NCBI RefSeq assembly: GCF_036967205.1
Contig: NZ_CP146022.1
Location: 186,001-250,000 of the forward strand
Origin: Streptomyces sp. Q6
GTDB lineage: Bacteria; Actinomycetota; Actinomycetes; Streptomycetales; Streptomycetaceae
Length of the DNA stretch: 64,000 nt
Direction of reading: 5' to 3'
Numbering within the stretch: position 1 is the stretch's first letter; each line of letters opens with the position of its first letter. The position numbers and the translations under genes are program-made. Shown piece by piece: positions 51,845-61,134 of the stretch. The notes under the pieces are model-generated. The model saw only the letters and a program-made list of their open reading frames with translations. It ran no database searches and had not been told where the DNA came from.

Positions 51845-53458
51845 TCAGGTCGTACGGTCCGGTGCCTCCTCCGCGGCCTGGGCCAGACCGCTGGACGCGC
51901 GCAGCGGAACCTCCTTGATGAACAGGGTGACAAGGAGGGCGAGCAGGGCGATCGGGGCGACATACATGAAGATGTCGCCGATGGCGTGGCCGTAGGCGCC
52001 CTCCAGCCATGTGCGGACGGGTGCGGGGAGCACGGCAAGGTCGGGGAGCCGTCCTCCACCGGAGGCTTGCGCCGCCGATGCCCGGTCCTCCGGGCCGAGC
52101 CGGGTGAGGGTCTCGCGGGCGTAGTGACCGATCCGGGTGCTGAGGATCGAGCCGAGCACCGAGACACCCACCGCGCCACCGAGGGAGCGGAAGAAGGTCA
52201 CCGTGGAGGACGCGGCCCCGAGGTCGCTCGACGACACCTGGTTCTGCGTGCACAGCACGAGGTTCTGGAGCGTCATCCCGACGCCGAGGCCCATCAACGC
52301 CATGCAGAACGCCGTGTACAGGTACGGCGTGTCGTGGCGGAGCATGCCGAGCAGGGCCAGCCCCGCCGTCAGCAGGACACCGCCCGCCAGCAGCCAGCCC
52401 TTCCACCTGCCGGTGCGGGTGATGACGCGTCCGGAGACCGTCGAGGAGACGAACAGGCCCGCGATGAACGGGATCGTCATGACGCCGGACATGGTCGGCG
52501 ACTCGCCGCGCGCCAACTGGAAGTACTGGCTGAAGAAGACCGTGCCCGCGAAGAGCACGGTGCCGACGAACAGGGAGGCCACGGAGGCGAGCGCGATGGT
52601 GGGGTTGCGGAACAGCCGCAACGGAATGATCGGCTCGCTCGCCCTCGTCTCGACGAACAGGAACGTCAGGGTCAAAGCGATCGACGCGCCGACGAGCGTG
52701 TACGTCTGCCACGACAGCCAGTCGTACCTGTCGTCGGCGAAGGTGACCCAGACCAACAGGACGCACACGGCCGCGGTGACGAAGAAGGCGCCCGCCCAGT
52801 CGACCTTGACCTGGCGCTTGAGCACCGGCAGGTCGAGCGTCCGCTGGAGCACGGCCAGGGCGACGACCGCGAACGGGACGCCGACGAACAGGCACCAGCG
52901 CCAGCCGAGCCAGGACGTGTCCGTGATGACGCCCCCGAGCAGCGGGCCGCCGACGGTGGCGACGGCGAAGGTGGCACCCAGGTATCCGGAGTAACGGCCG
53001 CGCTCCCGCGGGGAGATCATCGCGGCGAGCACGACCTGTGCCAGCGCGGAGAGACCGCCGCCACCGAGCCCCTGGATGACGCGGGCGCCGATCAGCGTGG
53101 CGGGGTTCTGCGCGAGCCCGGCCACCAGGGAGCCGATGACGTAGATGACCAGCGACGACTGGACCAGGATCTTCTTGCTGAACTGGTCGGCGAGCTTGCC
53201 CCACAAGGGGGTCGAGGCGGTGACCGCCAGCAGCGATGCGGTGACGACCCAGGTGTAGGCGCTCTGCCCGCCACCGAGGTCGCTGATGATCCGGGGCAGC
53301 GCGTTGGTGACGACGGTCGAGGAGAGGATCGCGCAGAACAGGCCGAGCAGCAGCCCCGACAGAGCGCGCATGATCTGAGCGTGTGTCATCGGCGCGTGGG
53401 CGGCCCCTCCCTCATGGTCGGTGTGCGCCCGCACACCTGTATCCGGGGTGGTGGTCAT
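51845..53458 (-). CDS. DHA2-family MFS drug exporter (EmrB/QacA type)
   Basis: 537 residues, 14 predicted helices. Motif D1 region ILSSTVVTNALPRIISDLGGG, motif A WGKLADQFSKKILV, and motif C AVATVGGPLLGGVITD in helix 5. These exporters remove drugs by proton antiport. ATG 53458 is the start of a normal-length protein. Its upstream region holds a GTACGA hexamer tract. A long palindrome follows the gene. Confidence 0.92.
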   Translation of the reverse strand: MTTTPDTGVRAHTDHEGGAAHAPMTHAQIMRALSGLLLGLFCAILSSTVVTNALPRIISDLGGGQSAYTWVVTASLLAVTASTPLWGKLADQFSKKILVQSSLVIYVIGSLVAGLAQNPATLIGARVIQGLGGGGLSALAQVVLAAMISPRERGRYSGYLGATFAVATVGGPLLGGVITDTSWLGWRWCLFVGVPFAVVALAVLQRTLDLPVLKRQVKVDWAGAFFVTAAVCVLLVWVTFADDRYDWLSWQTYTLVGASIALTLTFLFVETRASEPIIPLRLFRNPTIALASVASLFVGTVLFAGTVFFSQYFQLARGESPTMSGVMTIPFIAGLFVSSTVSGRVITRTGRWKGWLLAGGVLLTAGLALLGMLRHDTPYLYTAFCMALMGLGVGMTLQNLVLCTQNQVSSSDLGAASSTVTFFRSLGGAVGVSVLGSILSTRIGHYARETLTRLGPEDRASAAQASGGGRLPDLAVLPAPVRTWLEGAYGHAIGDIFMYVAPIALLALLVTLFIKEVPLRASSGLAQAAEEAPDRTT

Positions 53459-53510
53459 GGGTGTGTCGTTCCTTACCTGGTAGCGGTGGGTGTGCGAGGT
53501 AGGGACCCTC

Positions 53511-53546
53511 GTACGAGTACGAGTACGAGTACGAGTACGAGTACGG
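53511..53546. repeat. GTACGA hexamer tandem repeat
   Basis: Six nearly perfect copies of GTACGA, degenerating into GTACGG-type units to about 53580. Located 53 bp upstream of the DHA2 exporter start and after the 3' end of poxB. Confidence 0.85.
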
Positions 53547-53606
53547 GTACGGGCAGAGGTACGGGTAGGGGTACGGGGAATGATCGCGGCGCTCCGTCGG
53601 CCGGAG

Positions 53607-55340
53607 TCAGCGCAGGATGCGGCGGGACACGTTGGTGGTGACGAGGTCCAGCAGTTCCTCGCCGCGGCCGGACAGGACGGTGCGGATCGCGTAGAGGGTG
53701 AAGCCCTTGGCCTGCTCCACCGTGATCGCGGGTGGCACGGACAGTTCCTGACGTGCCGTCATGACTTCGACCAGGGCCGGGCCGTCATGGGCGAAGGCGC
53801 CCTTCAGCGCGTCTTCCAGGTCGCCGGGCTTCTCGACGCGGCGCGACCACAGGCCGATCGCGGCGGCGACCTCGGCGAGCTGCGGATTGTCCAGCTCGGT
53901 GGCGTAGTTGACGATGCCGGCGGCCTTCATCTCCAGTTCGACGAAGTTCAGGGAGCCGTTGTTGAAGACCACGATCTTGGCGGGCAGGCGGTTCTGCCGC
54001 AGCGTGAACAGTTCGCCGAGCAGCATCGTGAGACCGCCGTCGCCCGACAGCGAGACGACCTGGCGGCCGGGGTGTGCCGCCTGGGCGCCCACGGCGTGCG
54101 GCAGCGCGTTGGCCATCGTGCCGTGGTTGAACGAGCCGATCAGTCGTCGCTGTCCGTTGAACGTGAGGTAGCGGGCCGCCCACACCACCGGGGAGCCGAC
54201 GTCCACGGTGAAGACGGCGTTCGCGTCGGCGAGCCGGTCGATGGTGTGCGCCACGAACTGCGGGTGGATCGGGGTGCGTTCGCGGTCGTTCACCGCGAGG
54301 GAGTCCAGCGACCTGCGGGTTCGGGCGTAGTGGGCGAGGGCGTCGTCCAGGTGTCGCCGTTCGCTCTTGACGGCCAGCAGCGGCAGCAGTGCGGGCAGGG
54401 TGTCGCGGACAGAGCCGACCAGGGGCAGGTCGACGTGGGTCCGGCGGCCGATCTGCTCGCCGCGCAGGTCGAGCTGGATGACCTTCGCGTCCTGCGGATA
54501 GAACTGCCGGTAGGGGAAGTCGGTGCCCAGCATCAGGAGGGTGTCGGCCTCCTCGATCGCCTTGTAGCCGGAGGCGAAGCCGAGCAGGCCGGTCATCCCG
54601 ACGTCCTACGGGTTGTCGTACTCGACGTACTCCTTGCCGCGCAGGGCGTGCACGACAGGCGCTTTGAGCGTCTCGGCGAGCCGGACCAGGTCGTCGTGGG
54701 CTCCGGCCGCGCCGGCGCCCGCCAGGATCGTCACCCGCCGCGCGCCGTTCAGGAGTGCGGCGGCCTCGCGCAGGGACGCGTCGTCCGGGCGGACGACGGT
54801 ACGGGCCGGGCGCACCACGGTGGGGGCCGGATCGCGGGTGGTCCTGCCGAGGAAGATCTCGCCGGGCACCACGACGACGGCCACTCCCCTGCGCTCCACG
54901 GCCGCCCGCATCGCCATTTCCAGGATGCGCGGCCCCTGTTCGGGGCTGGTGACGGTCTCCGCGTAGACGCTGCACCCGGCGAACAGTTCCTGGGGGCGCG
55001 TCTCCTGGAAGTAGCCGGTGCCTATCTCGGCGCCCGGGATCTGGGCGGCGATGGCGAGCACCGGTACCCGGCTGCGCTGGGCGTCGAAAAGCCCGTTGAT
55101 CAGGTGCAGGTTGCCGGGGCCGCAGCTGCCGACGCAGACGGCGAGTTCTCCGGTCAGCCCGGCCTCGGCCGCCGCCGCGAGGGCGGCGCTCTCCTCGTGC
55201 CGTACGTGAACCCAGTCGACGGCGTCGTCCCGGCGGATGGCGTCCGTCAGCCCGTTGAGCGAGTCACCGGGCAGGCCGTACAGACGGCGGACCCCGGAGG
55301 CCTTGAGCGAGGCGATGACGTGTGCGGCGAAGGTGGGCAT
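53607..55340 (-). pseudogene. poxB: Pyruvate dehydrogenase (quinone)/PoxB with internal amber codon
   Basis: One continuous minus-strand frame of 577 codons interrupted only by TAG at 54606-54608. The first part has the ThDP-enzyme PYR domain (GVRRLYGLPGDSLNGL, VRHEESAALAAAAEAGLTGELAVCVGSCGPGNLHLINGL); the second has the FAD-binding central and PP domains (GSFNHGTMANALPHAVGAQ, VSLSGDGGLTMLLGEL, NNGSLNFVELEM). The break sits in EYDNP-stop-DVGMTGLLG, where relatives carry an aromatic residue; TAC to TAG explains it in one step. PoxB decarboxylates pyruvate to acetate and feeds electrons to quinone. Probably inactive unless the stop is read through. Confidence 0.9.
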
Positions 55341-55654
55341 GCGGAGGGCCTTTCGTCAGTCGTGGGCGCGGCCGGCCCGTCGGGAGAAGCACGCGGGCGG
55401 GGGCCGGCGGCGCGGGGGCTCGTCCGGTTCGACGAGCGCCTGCCCAGTCTTGTCGGGCCGACATCGCGCACACATCCGTCGAATGACTGCGAGTCGGGTA
55501 CCGGTGGTGTCTTTCGGGTCCCGTCGTTCCCGGTGTTTCCGGTGCTTCCGGCGTTACCGTCGCTCCCGGCGTGCCCGGCGTGGACGGCGTGCCCGGCGCT
55601 TCCGTCGGACAGCGCGGGCCGGACATGTGTGCGGCGCCGCGCTGTGGGTGTCAT
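55247..55654 (-). CDS. Possible coupled ORF with collagen-like Gly-X-X stretch
   Basis: Its ATG overlaps the SDR stop codon (ATGA at 55651-55654). Residues about 18-46 run as Gly-X-X triplets (GSAGHAVHAGHAGSDGNAG and GSTGNTGNDG), from a 9-nt-periodic DNA repeat at about 55515-55600. The frame then overlaps the poxB start in a different phase. It may be a real translationally coupled protein or an accident of repetitive DNA. The remainder of 55341-55650 shows nothing else. Confidence 0.25.
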   Translation of the reverse strand: MTPTARRRTHVRPALSDGSAGHAVHAGHAGSDGNAGSTGNTGNDGTRKTPPVPDSQSFDGCVRDVGPTRLGRRSSNRTSPRAAGPRPRASPDGPAAPTTDERPSACPPSPHTSSPRSRPPGSAVCTACPVTRSTG

Positions 55655-56469
55655 ACGGATTCGCTGACGGCACGCCACTCGGCGTCCTGGGCGGCGATCC
55701 GCTCGGCCACGGTCGCGGCGGCGGCGACGGCGTCCTTGCCCAGGAGCAGGCGCAGCGGCGGCCGCTCGGCCTCGGTGATGTCGATCAGGACCCGGGCGAT
55801 ACGGGCAGGGTCGCCGGGCTGTCGGCCGTGTGCGCCGCGGATGTTTCCGACGGCGCCGCCGACAACGGCCTCGTAGGGGGCGCTGACCGGCGGGGTGGCC
55901 ATGGAGGAGCCCGCCCATTCGGTGCGCATGCCGCCCGGTTCGAGGACGGTGACCTTGATGCCGAGGGGTGCCACTTCCTGGGCCAGGACCTCGGAGAAGC
56001 CGCCGACGGCCCACTTGGCCGCCTGGTAGGCACCCAGGCCCGGGACGCCGACGCGTCCGCCGACGGAGGAGACCTGCACGATGTGCCCGTGGCCCTGCTC
56101 GCGCAGGACGGGGAGGGCCGCCCGGGACACGTTGACGACCCCGAAGAGGTTCGCTTCGATCTGGTCGCGGAAGGCCTGGTCGGACATGTCCTCGATGGCG
56201 GCCATGTCGGCGTAGCCGGCGTTGTTGACGACCACGTCCAGGCTGCCGAAGGCGTCCACGGCGGCCCGCACAGCTCGCTGCGCCGCCTCGGCGTCGGTCA
56301 CGTCCAGAGTGATCAGGCGGGCCCGGTCCCCGTACTGCTCGGCGAGGTCGTTCAGGGTCTCGGTGCGGCGCGCGGTGGCGACCACGTTGTCACCCGTCTC
56401 CAGGACGGCCTCGGCGATGGCGCGGCCGAGTCCGCGGGAGCTTCCGGTGATCAGCCAGGTCTTACTCAT
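55651..56469 (-). CDS. Classical SDR oxidoreductase
   Basis: 272 residues with every classical motif: TGSSRGLG (cofactor), NNAG (VVVNNAGYADM), Ser in QVSSVGG, YQAAK for the Tyr-Lys pair and a long C-terminal part like the ketoreductases annotated as oxidoreductase DltE/short-chain of Streptomyces. ATG 56469 starts a complete protein. The SRPBCC gene lies 123 bp upstream on the same strand. Substrate unknown. Confidence 0.9.
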   Translation of the reverse strand: MSKTWLITGSSRGLGRAIAEAVLETGDNVVATARRTETLNDLAEQYGDRARLITLDVTDAEAAQRAVRAAVDAFGSLDVVVNNAGYADMAAIEDMSDQAFRDQIEANLFGVVNVSRAALPVLREQGHGHIVQVSSVGGRVGVPGLGAYQAAKWAVGGFSEVLAQEVAPLGIKVTVLEPGGMRTEWAGSSMATPPVSAPYEAVVGGAVGNIRGAHGRQPGDPARIARVLIDITEAERPPLRLLLGKDAVAAAATVAERIAAQDAEWRAVSESV

Positions 56470-56592
56470 GACGATTCCTCAGTTCCTTCTGGATCGAGCC
56501 CGCTTCCGTGTGGATGCCGGCTCTGCGTGGATGCTTGTTCTGTGCGGAGGCCGGTTCGGCGGGGCGCACTGGCAGGGGGGCGGACGGCTGGT

Positions 56593-57021
56593 TCACTCGG
56601 CCCGCAACGGCCCCGAGAACGACTTGCGCAGGGACTTCGGGGCGACCAGCGGCAGCAGCGAGGCGAGCACCTTGCCCTTGAACGTGGCGGGTCGACGCGT
56701 CAGTTCGACGTCGACGCGGGTACCGGCACCCTCCGGGGTCATCGTGAACACCCAGCCGCCACCGGCCCCGAAGAGCTTGGAGTCCAGCGTGGTGATGGTG
56801 ACCTTGTCACCGGCCGGCTCCCACTCGTAGCGCGCCCGCTCCCAGGCCGCGGCGGTCCCCTCGGTGACTTCGGCCCAGGTGTCACCCACGTCGTGGACCT
56901 CGAAGTGGTCGGCGTCGATGGTCGGCCACGCCTCCGCGCGGGAGGGGCCGAAATCGGTCAGCACCCCCAGGACGCCCTTGGGGTCGAGCTGGGAGCGGAG
57001 CTGAAAGCGGACAACAGTCAT
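56593..57021 (-). CDS. SRPBCC-family protein
   Basis: 142 residues: opening TVVRFQLRSQLDPKGVLGVLTDFGPSRAEAWPTID, strand/turn FEVHDVGDTWAEVTEG, and C-terminal VFTMTPEGAGTRVDVELTRRPATFKGKVLASLLPLV. A START-like ligand-binding fold. Divergent from the Bax-inhibitor-1 gene across a 361-bp gap with two GTCAC palindromes; may share an operon with the SDR. Confidence 0.82.
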   Translation of the reverse strand: MTVVRFQLRSQLDPKGVLGVLTDFGPSRAEAWPTIDADHFEVHDVGDTWAEVTEGTAAAWERARYEWEPAGDKVTITTLDSKLFGAGGGWVFTMTPEGAGTRVDVELTRRPATFKGKVLASLLPLVAPKSLRKSFSGPLRAE

Positions 57022-57073
57022 GACATTCCCTCACTGAGGACTTAGTTGCTTTAAGACATAACCAGTCTGAACG

Positions 57074-57313
57074 GTGACTTCAGCGTCACACGATCTAACA
57101 TCACCCGTCAAGATGGTTACTTGACAGGCGCCTCCCCTTTCGGAGAGTCGCCCGCGCCTGCATTCTCGAAGTTGCCGACGGGCCACCGAATCAGTCGTTT
57201 GACTGCACCCGCATGCGCGGCGAGCGATGGGCGACACAACGTCAACTCCCGTCGACGCAAAACCACTCCGACCGACCTGCCACCTTCCCAACGTCACCTG
57301 TTAAAGTGGTGAC
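57074..57313. promoter_or_regulatory. GTCAC palindromes in the SRPBCC/BI-1 divergent region
   Basis: GTGAC-N6-GTCAC at 57074-57089 and GTCACC-N9-GGTGAC at 57293-57313. The region is AT-richer than its neighbours (CTTTAAGACATAACC, GATGGTTACTTGACAG). These look like regulator-binding sites for the two divergent genes; no regulator gene is adjacent. Otherwise 57022-57382 has no gene. Confidence 0.5.
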
Positions 57314-57382
57314 TCACTCGCTACCAGTACTCACCACTTGCCGCGAGCCGTACACACGCGGCGGACGAGGAGAACGACAAAC

Positions 57383-58243
57383 ATGAAGTCCAGCAACCCG
57401 ATCTTTTCCCACTGGGGCGCGACCGACGGCGCGGGCCGGGCCGACAGCCACAGGAAGCAGCCGGTGGGGACCTATGGCGGGGGCGCTCGGGTGGACGACC
57501 ACCTGAGCGATCCCTACGCGCACGGCGTCGGCCTCCCCTCCGCCGCTCCCCTGCGCTCGAACGCCGTCACCATGGACGACGTCGTCGTGCGCACCGGAAT
57601 GACGCTGGGCACCGTGACCCTCACGGCCGTACTGTCCTGGCTGTTGCTGCCGGTCGACGAGGCAGACCTCGGCATGTCGTACGGGCTCGCCGTGGGCGCG
57701 GCGTTCATCGCTTTCGGCCTGTCGATGGTCCAGGTGTTCAAACGGACGCCGTCCCCGGCTCTGATCCTCGGATACGCGGCGTTCGAGGGCGTGTTCCTCG
57801 GGGTGCTCTCCAGCACGGTGTCGACGTATCTCTCACCGGGCGTGGTCGGTCAGGCGGTGCTGGGGACCTTCGCCGTCTCCGCCGGTGTGCTCCTCGCGTA
57901 CCGGCGGCGCTGGATACGGGTCGACCGGCGGTTCGCCGGGTTCGTGACGGCCGCCGCGACCGGCTTCCTGCTCCTGCTCGTCGCCGACTCCCTCTTCGCT
58001 CTCTTCGGCGCGGGTGAGGGCCTGGGCTTCCGGAGCGGCGGTCTCGGCATCGCCTTCGGTGTCGTCGGCGTTCTGCTCGGCGCGGCCTTCCTCGCCATGG
58101 ATTTCCGGCAGGTCGAGGACGCGGTCGCCTTCGGCGCCCCGCGCGAGGAGGCGTGGCTCGCGGCCTTCGGTATCACCACGACGCTGGTGTGGATCTACCT
58201 CGAGGTGCTGCGCGTACTGACCATCTTCAACAGCGACAACTGA
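57383..58243 (+). CDS. Bax inhibitor-1/YccA family membrane protein
   Basis: 286 residues: a polar N-terminus of about 70 residues (SSNPIFSHWGATDG), then seven hydrophobic segments, including ALILGYAAFEGVFLGVLSSTVSTYL and LLGAAFLAMDFRQVEDAVAFGAPREEAWLAAFGITTTLVWIYLEVLRVL, the C-terminal signature of actinobacterial BI-1/YccA proteins. Members conduct or regulate calcium or modulate membrane proteases. GAGGAG precedes ATG 57383. Confidence 0.92.
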   Translation: MKSSNPIFSHWGATDGAGRADSHRKQPVGTYGGGARVDDHLSDPYAHGVGLPSAAPLRSNAVTMDDVVVRTGMTLGTVTLTAVLSWLLLPVDEADLGMSYGLAVGAAFIAFGLSMVQVFKRTPSPALILGYAAFEGVFLGVLSSTVSTYLSPGVVGQAVLGTFAVSAGVLLAYRRRWIRVDRRFAGFVTAAATGFLLLLVADSLFALFGAGEGLGFRSGGLGIAFGVVGVLLGAAFLAMDFRQVEDAVAFGAPREEAWLAAFGITTTLVWIYLEVLRVLTIFNSDN

Positions 58244-58262
58244 CGTCCCCGCACGTTCCGTC

Positions 58263-58298
58263 GCCGCAGGGGCACGCGCGATGCGCGTGCCCTGCGGC
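58263..58298 (+). terminator. Hairpin after the BI-1 gene
   Basis: Arms 58263-58279 and 58283-58298 pair over 16 positions with a single-base bulge and a 3-nt loop, 20 nt after the stop codon. Confidence 0.75.
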
Positions 58299-58529
58299 AT
58301 GTCCGTGTGGGGGTGGACCGGCCGCTCGTGCGGCGGATCCGACACGTACCCAGGTCCTCGACCGAAGGCCGTACCCCGGCACCCGCATGCAAGCGCGCAG
58401 CAACACCCCGGCCGGTCAAGCCTGTTGGGCGGGCAGTCCAGGCTGACGTCCGGCGCCGTGGAGGACTTCGTCTTCGTACGGGTCATGACTCACGAGCCGA
58501 GTCCTGCACAAGCCGGCACCCCGACGCAC

Positions 58530-58570
58530 AACGCTCCGGCCCGCGCTTGGACGGCGCGGGCCGGAGCGTT
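58530..58570 (-). terminator. 17-bp perfect hairpin after the DUF308-like gene
   Basis: AACGCTCCGGCCCGCGC (58530-58546) and its exact complement (58554-58570), 7-nt loop, 18 nt beyond the stop of the minus-strand gene. The stretch 58299-58529 between the two terminators shows no gene. Confidence 0.8.
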
Positions 58571-58588
58571 TCGGGAGGGGTACGGCCG

Positions 58589-59191
58589 TCAGGCGGTCCG
58601 CGCTCGCAGCCGGCGGGACCTCCGTCCCAGGAGCAGGGCCTGGAGGATGAACCACACCCCGCCGCCGATGGCGTACACCGAGAGCACGTCGAGCGACGGG
58701 TGGTCGCCCGCGGCCTGGATGTTGTAGGTGATGCCGACGAGGAAGGACAGCCCGCCCGAGATCAGCGTCGGCCACTGCCCGCCGAACTCGGGGCCGCGCC
58801 GCCGCAGTCCGACGACGATCTGGGCCAGACCGGAGACCACGGCCCAGGCGCCGAACACATGGAGCACCGGCGCCTCGCCGCCGACGCCCGCGATGCCGAT
58901 CGCCACGGCGGCCAGCGCGCTGAGCACCCCGTTGAACGCGGTCACCCGGCGCTCGGAACCGCGGGGAGTGGCGCGGTGGTCGAGCAGCGAGGACACCACG
59001 TCGATCAGCGGGTAGGCGACCAGCAGCGCGATGGCCGGCGCGTCGACGTCTTCATGGGCTCCGGCGAAGACCAGGGCCCACACCACGGCGAGGATGCCGC
59101 GGCTCACGTACAGCTTCAGCAGCGAGGAACGTTCGTCCGTGGCCGCTTGCGTGGTCGCGGACACGGTCGTGGCCGCTGTCTGGGTGCTCAT
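58589..59191 (-). CDS. DUF308-like membrane protein
   Basis: 200 residues, Thr/Ala-rich N-terminus then six hydrophobic segments (SRGILAVVWALVFAG, AIALLVAYPLIDVVSSLL, GVLSALAAVAIGIAGV, VFGAWAVVSGLAQIVVGLRRRG, LISGGLSFLVGITY, SVYAIGGGVWFILQALLLG). Similar in design to the HdeD-like protein at 49411 but not a close paralogue. Ends in a basic tail. Function unknown. Confidence 0.8.
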   Translation of the reverse strand: MSTQTAATTVSATTQAATDERSSLLKLYVSRGILAVVWALVFAGAHEDVDAPAIALLVAYPLIDVVSSLLDHRATPRGSERRVTAFNGVLSALAAVAIGIAGVGGEAPVLHVFGAWAVVSGLAQIVVGLRRRGPEFGGQWPTLISGGLSFLVGITYNIQAAGDHPSLDVLSVYAIGGGVWFILQALLLGRRSRRLRARTA

Positions 59192-59267
59192 GTCGGTTCG
59201 GTCCTTCTCGGGTCAGTGGGTCGTCGCCCACCCGGTCGGTGCGGGGAGGAATCAGTGCGGGGAGAGT

Positions 59268-60887
59268 TCAGCGCGGCGAGGACGGAAAGACACAGCGGAA
59301 GCTGGCGGCCAGGGCCGGGTCGCCCTGGCCCTTGTAGTGCGACACCGCGGGGTAGGCGCACAGGTCGTGGGAGACCGTCTCTCCCTTGGTGTTGATCAGC
59401 GTGGCGGGGAGGGTCCTGGGTGCCTTGCCGTGTTCGACCCAGGCGGTCAGCGCGGCGAGGCCGTCGGTGGAACCGTCCTGGCCGTTGAGGCCGCAGTGGC
59501 TGGTGTTCGGGGCGAGGAAGAGCCGGTAGAAGTCGTCGACGCGCTGGGAGCCGCCCATCGCGCGCTCGACCTGCTGGTGGTAGCGAACGGTGCCTTGGGC
59601 GGGGATGTACTCGTCGGTGTCGCCCTGCCAGGTGATCAGCTTGCCGCCGGACTTGCGGAAGGCCGTCAGGTCCGGGTCGTCGGTGCCGATGACCTTGTCG
59701 TACTCGGCCTGGGACTGCTTGAACAGCTGCGTGAACTCGCTGTAGGTGATCTTCGAAAGGTCGAAGTTCGGGTCCTTCTTCAGGAAGAGCTGGACCCACA
59801 GCGCGGGAACCGGGAAGGGCTGGCCCTTGACGGTCCCGTCGGCGTCCGGCGCGGAGTGCGCCAGACCCTTCAGGTCGGCCCCGATCGGGACGCCGGCCCA
59901 CAGCTTCCGGCCCGAGGTGGTGCGCGGGCCGTCCCAGATCTTGCGGACCACGGCCGCGTCGGCCGCCGTGATGGTCAGTTCCTCGCCCTTGCAGTCGACC
60001 TTGGTGCCGATCAGCCGGCGCGGGTCGAAGTCACAGCGGGAGGCGTCGTTGACCAGGCCGTCACGGACGCCGTCGAGCGTGTCGCAGGCCTTGACGGCGG
60101 CGTCCGTGAACGCGTCCAGTTCACAGTCGGTCGGATAGGTCTTCTCGTCGTTCAGGACCACCTGCGGCCACAGCGTGGCGACCTCGTACTCGTCCCAGTT
60201 GATGGCGGGAGCGTCCGCAAGGATGCCGTCGTAGTCGTCGGGGTACGCCTGGGCCTCCATGTATCCCTGGCGTCCGCCGGTCGAGCAGCCGGTGAAGTAG
60301 GAGTAGGCGGCGCGCTCGCCGTACACGCCGTTCACGACCGCCTTGCCGACGGCCGCGGCCTCGTGCTGGGACCGGGAGGCGAAGTTCTTCAACAGTGTGG
60401 CGTTGACGTGGCCCTTGCCGTCGAGGACCCAGCTGGTGTCCAGTACGTCACCGACGCCGGCGTCGGTGGTGGTCACCGCGTAGCCGTTCTTGACCGCGGC
60501 GCCGAGGCCTACACCGTTGTCCCCGGCGCTGAAGGCGCTGCCGCCGATCGCCTGGAACCGGCCGTTCCAGTTCACTGAGGGAAGCCAGGTCTGCACCTTG
60601 GCGTGGTCCGCCTCGCCCGGGTGGGTGAGCGTGACCGTCACCTGGCAGAACGCCGGGACGCCGGAGACGTCGCCGCCGAGGATGCCGGTGCCGTGGATGG
60701 TGCCGCCGTCCTGGCGGACCGCGGTCACGGACTCCACCTCGGTGCCGGCCGGGGCCTTCACGGACGGCGCCGCGCAGGCGGTGGCGGTAGCCGTGTTCCG
60801 GGTCTCCTCCGCCGAGGCGGTCGGCAGATACACCGCTGCCGCGACCAGCGGCACTCCGGCCGCGAGTACCGTCAGAGTCTTCTTCAT
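59268..60887 (-). CDS. Secreted tannase/feruloyl esterase family protein
   Basis: 539 residues with a Sec signal peptide (KKTLTVLAAGVPLVAAAVYL, cleavage near ASA). Catalytic motifs of the family are present: the CS pair with nucleophile S202 (FTGCSTGGRQG), Asp in TWQGDTDEYIP, and the His next to Cys (NTSHCGLNG), giving the CS-D-HC arrangement with a disulfide bridging Ser and His. It hydrolyses aromatic esters such as gallate or ferulate esters outside the cell. Start ATG 60887 after GGGAAAG. Stand-alone gene. Confidence 0.92.
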   Translation of the reverse strand: MKKTLTVLAAGVPLVAAAVYLPTASAEETRNTATATACAAPSVKAPAGTEVESVTAVRQDGGTIHGTGILGGDVSGVPAFCQVTVTLTHPGEADHAKVQTWLPSVNWNGRFQAIGGSAFSAGDNGVGLGAAVKNGYAVTTTDAGVGDVLDTSWVLDGKGHVNATLLKNFASRSQHEAAAVGKAVVNGVYGERAAYSYFTGCSTGGRQGYMEAQAYPDDYDGILADAPAINWDEYEVATLWPQVVLNDEKTYPTDCELDAFTDAAVKACDTLDGVRDGLVNDASRCDFDPRRLIGTKVDCKGEELTITAADAAVVRKIWDGPRTTSGRKLWAGVPIGADLKGLAHSAPDADGTVKGQPFPVPALWVQLFLKKDPNFDLSKITYSEFTQLFKQSQAEYDKVIGTDDPDLTAFRKSGGKLITWQGDTDEYIPAQGTVRYHQQVERAMGGSQRVDDFYRLFLAPNTSHCGLNGQDGSTDGLAALTAWVEHGKAPRTLPATLINTKGETVSHDLCAYPAVSHYKGQGDPALAASFRCVFPSSPR

Positions 60888-61134
60888 TGCTTTCCCATCC
60901 AAGAGTCAGGTCCGAGAGTCAGGTGTGCGCAAGAGCGGCACCCCATGCGCATGCCGGCCGGCATGCGTGGCATCGATACGGATCGCGCCACTGTTCAAAG
61001 AGGTGATGGAACAGTCTGGGCGGGCATCAGGCGCTTCGGCGGGGCAGATGCCTCCGCCGGGCATCACTCTGCCCGTGCGGCCGGAGCGCGACCACAGTCA
61101 ATTGACGCTCCAGGTAGGGCATTTGGCGCCTAGG

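Noticed and set aside
51701-53641. A 646-codon plus-strand frame opposite the DHA2 exporter
   Set aside because: Composition is Gly/Arg/Asp/Gln-rich antisense shadow; the minus strand encodes a complete 14-helix transporter.
53490-55667. A 725-codon plus-strand frame opposite poxB
   Set aside because: Antisense shadow without RBS; the minus strand encodes well-conserved PoxB motifs.
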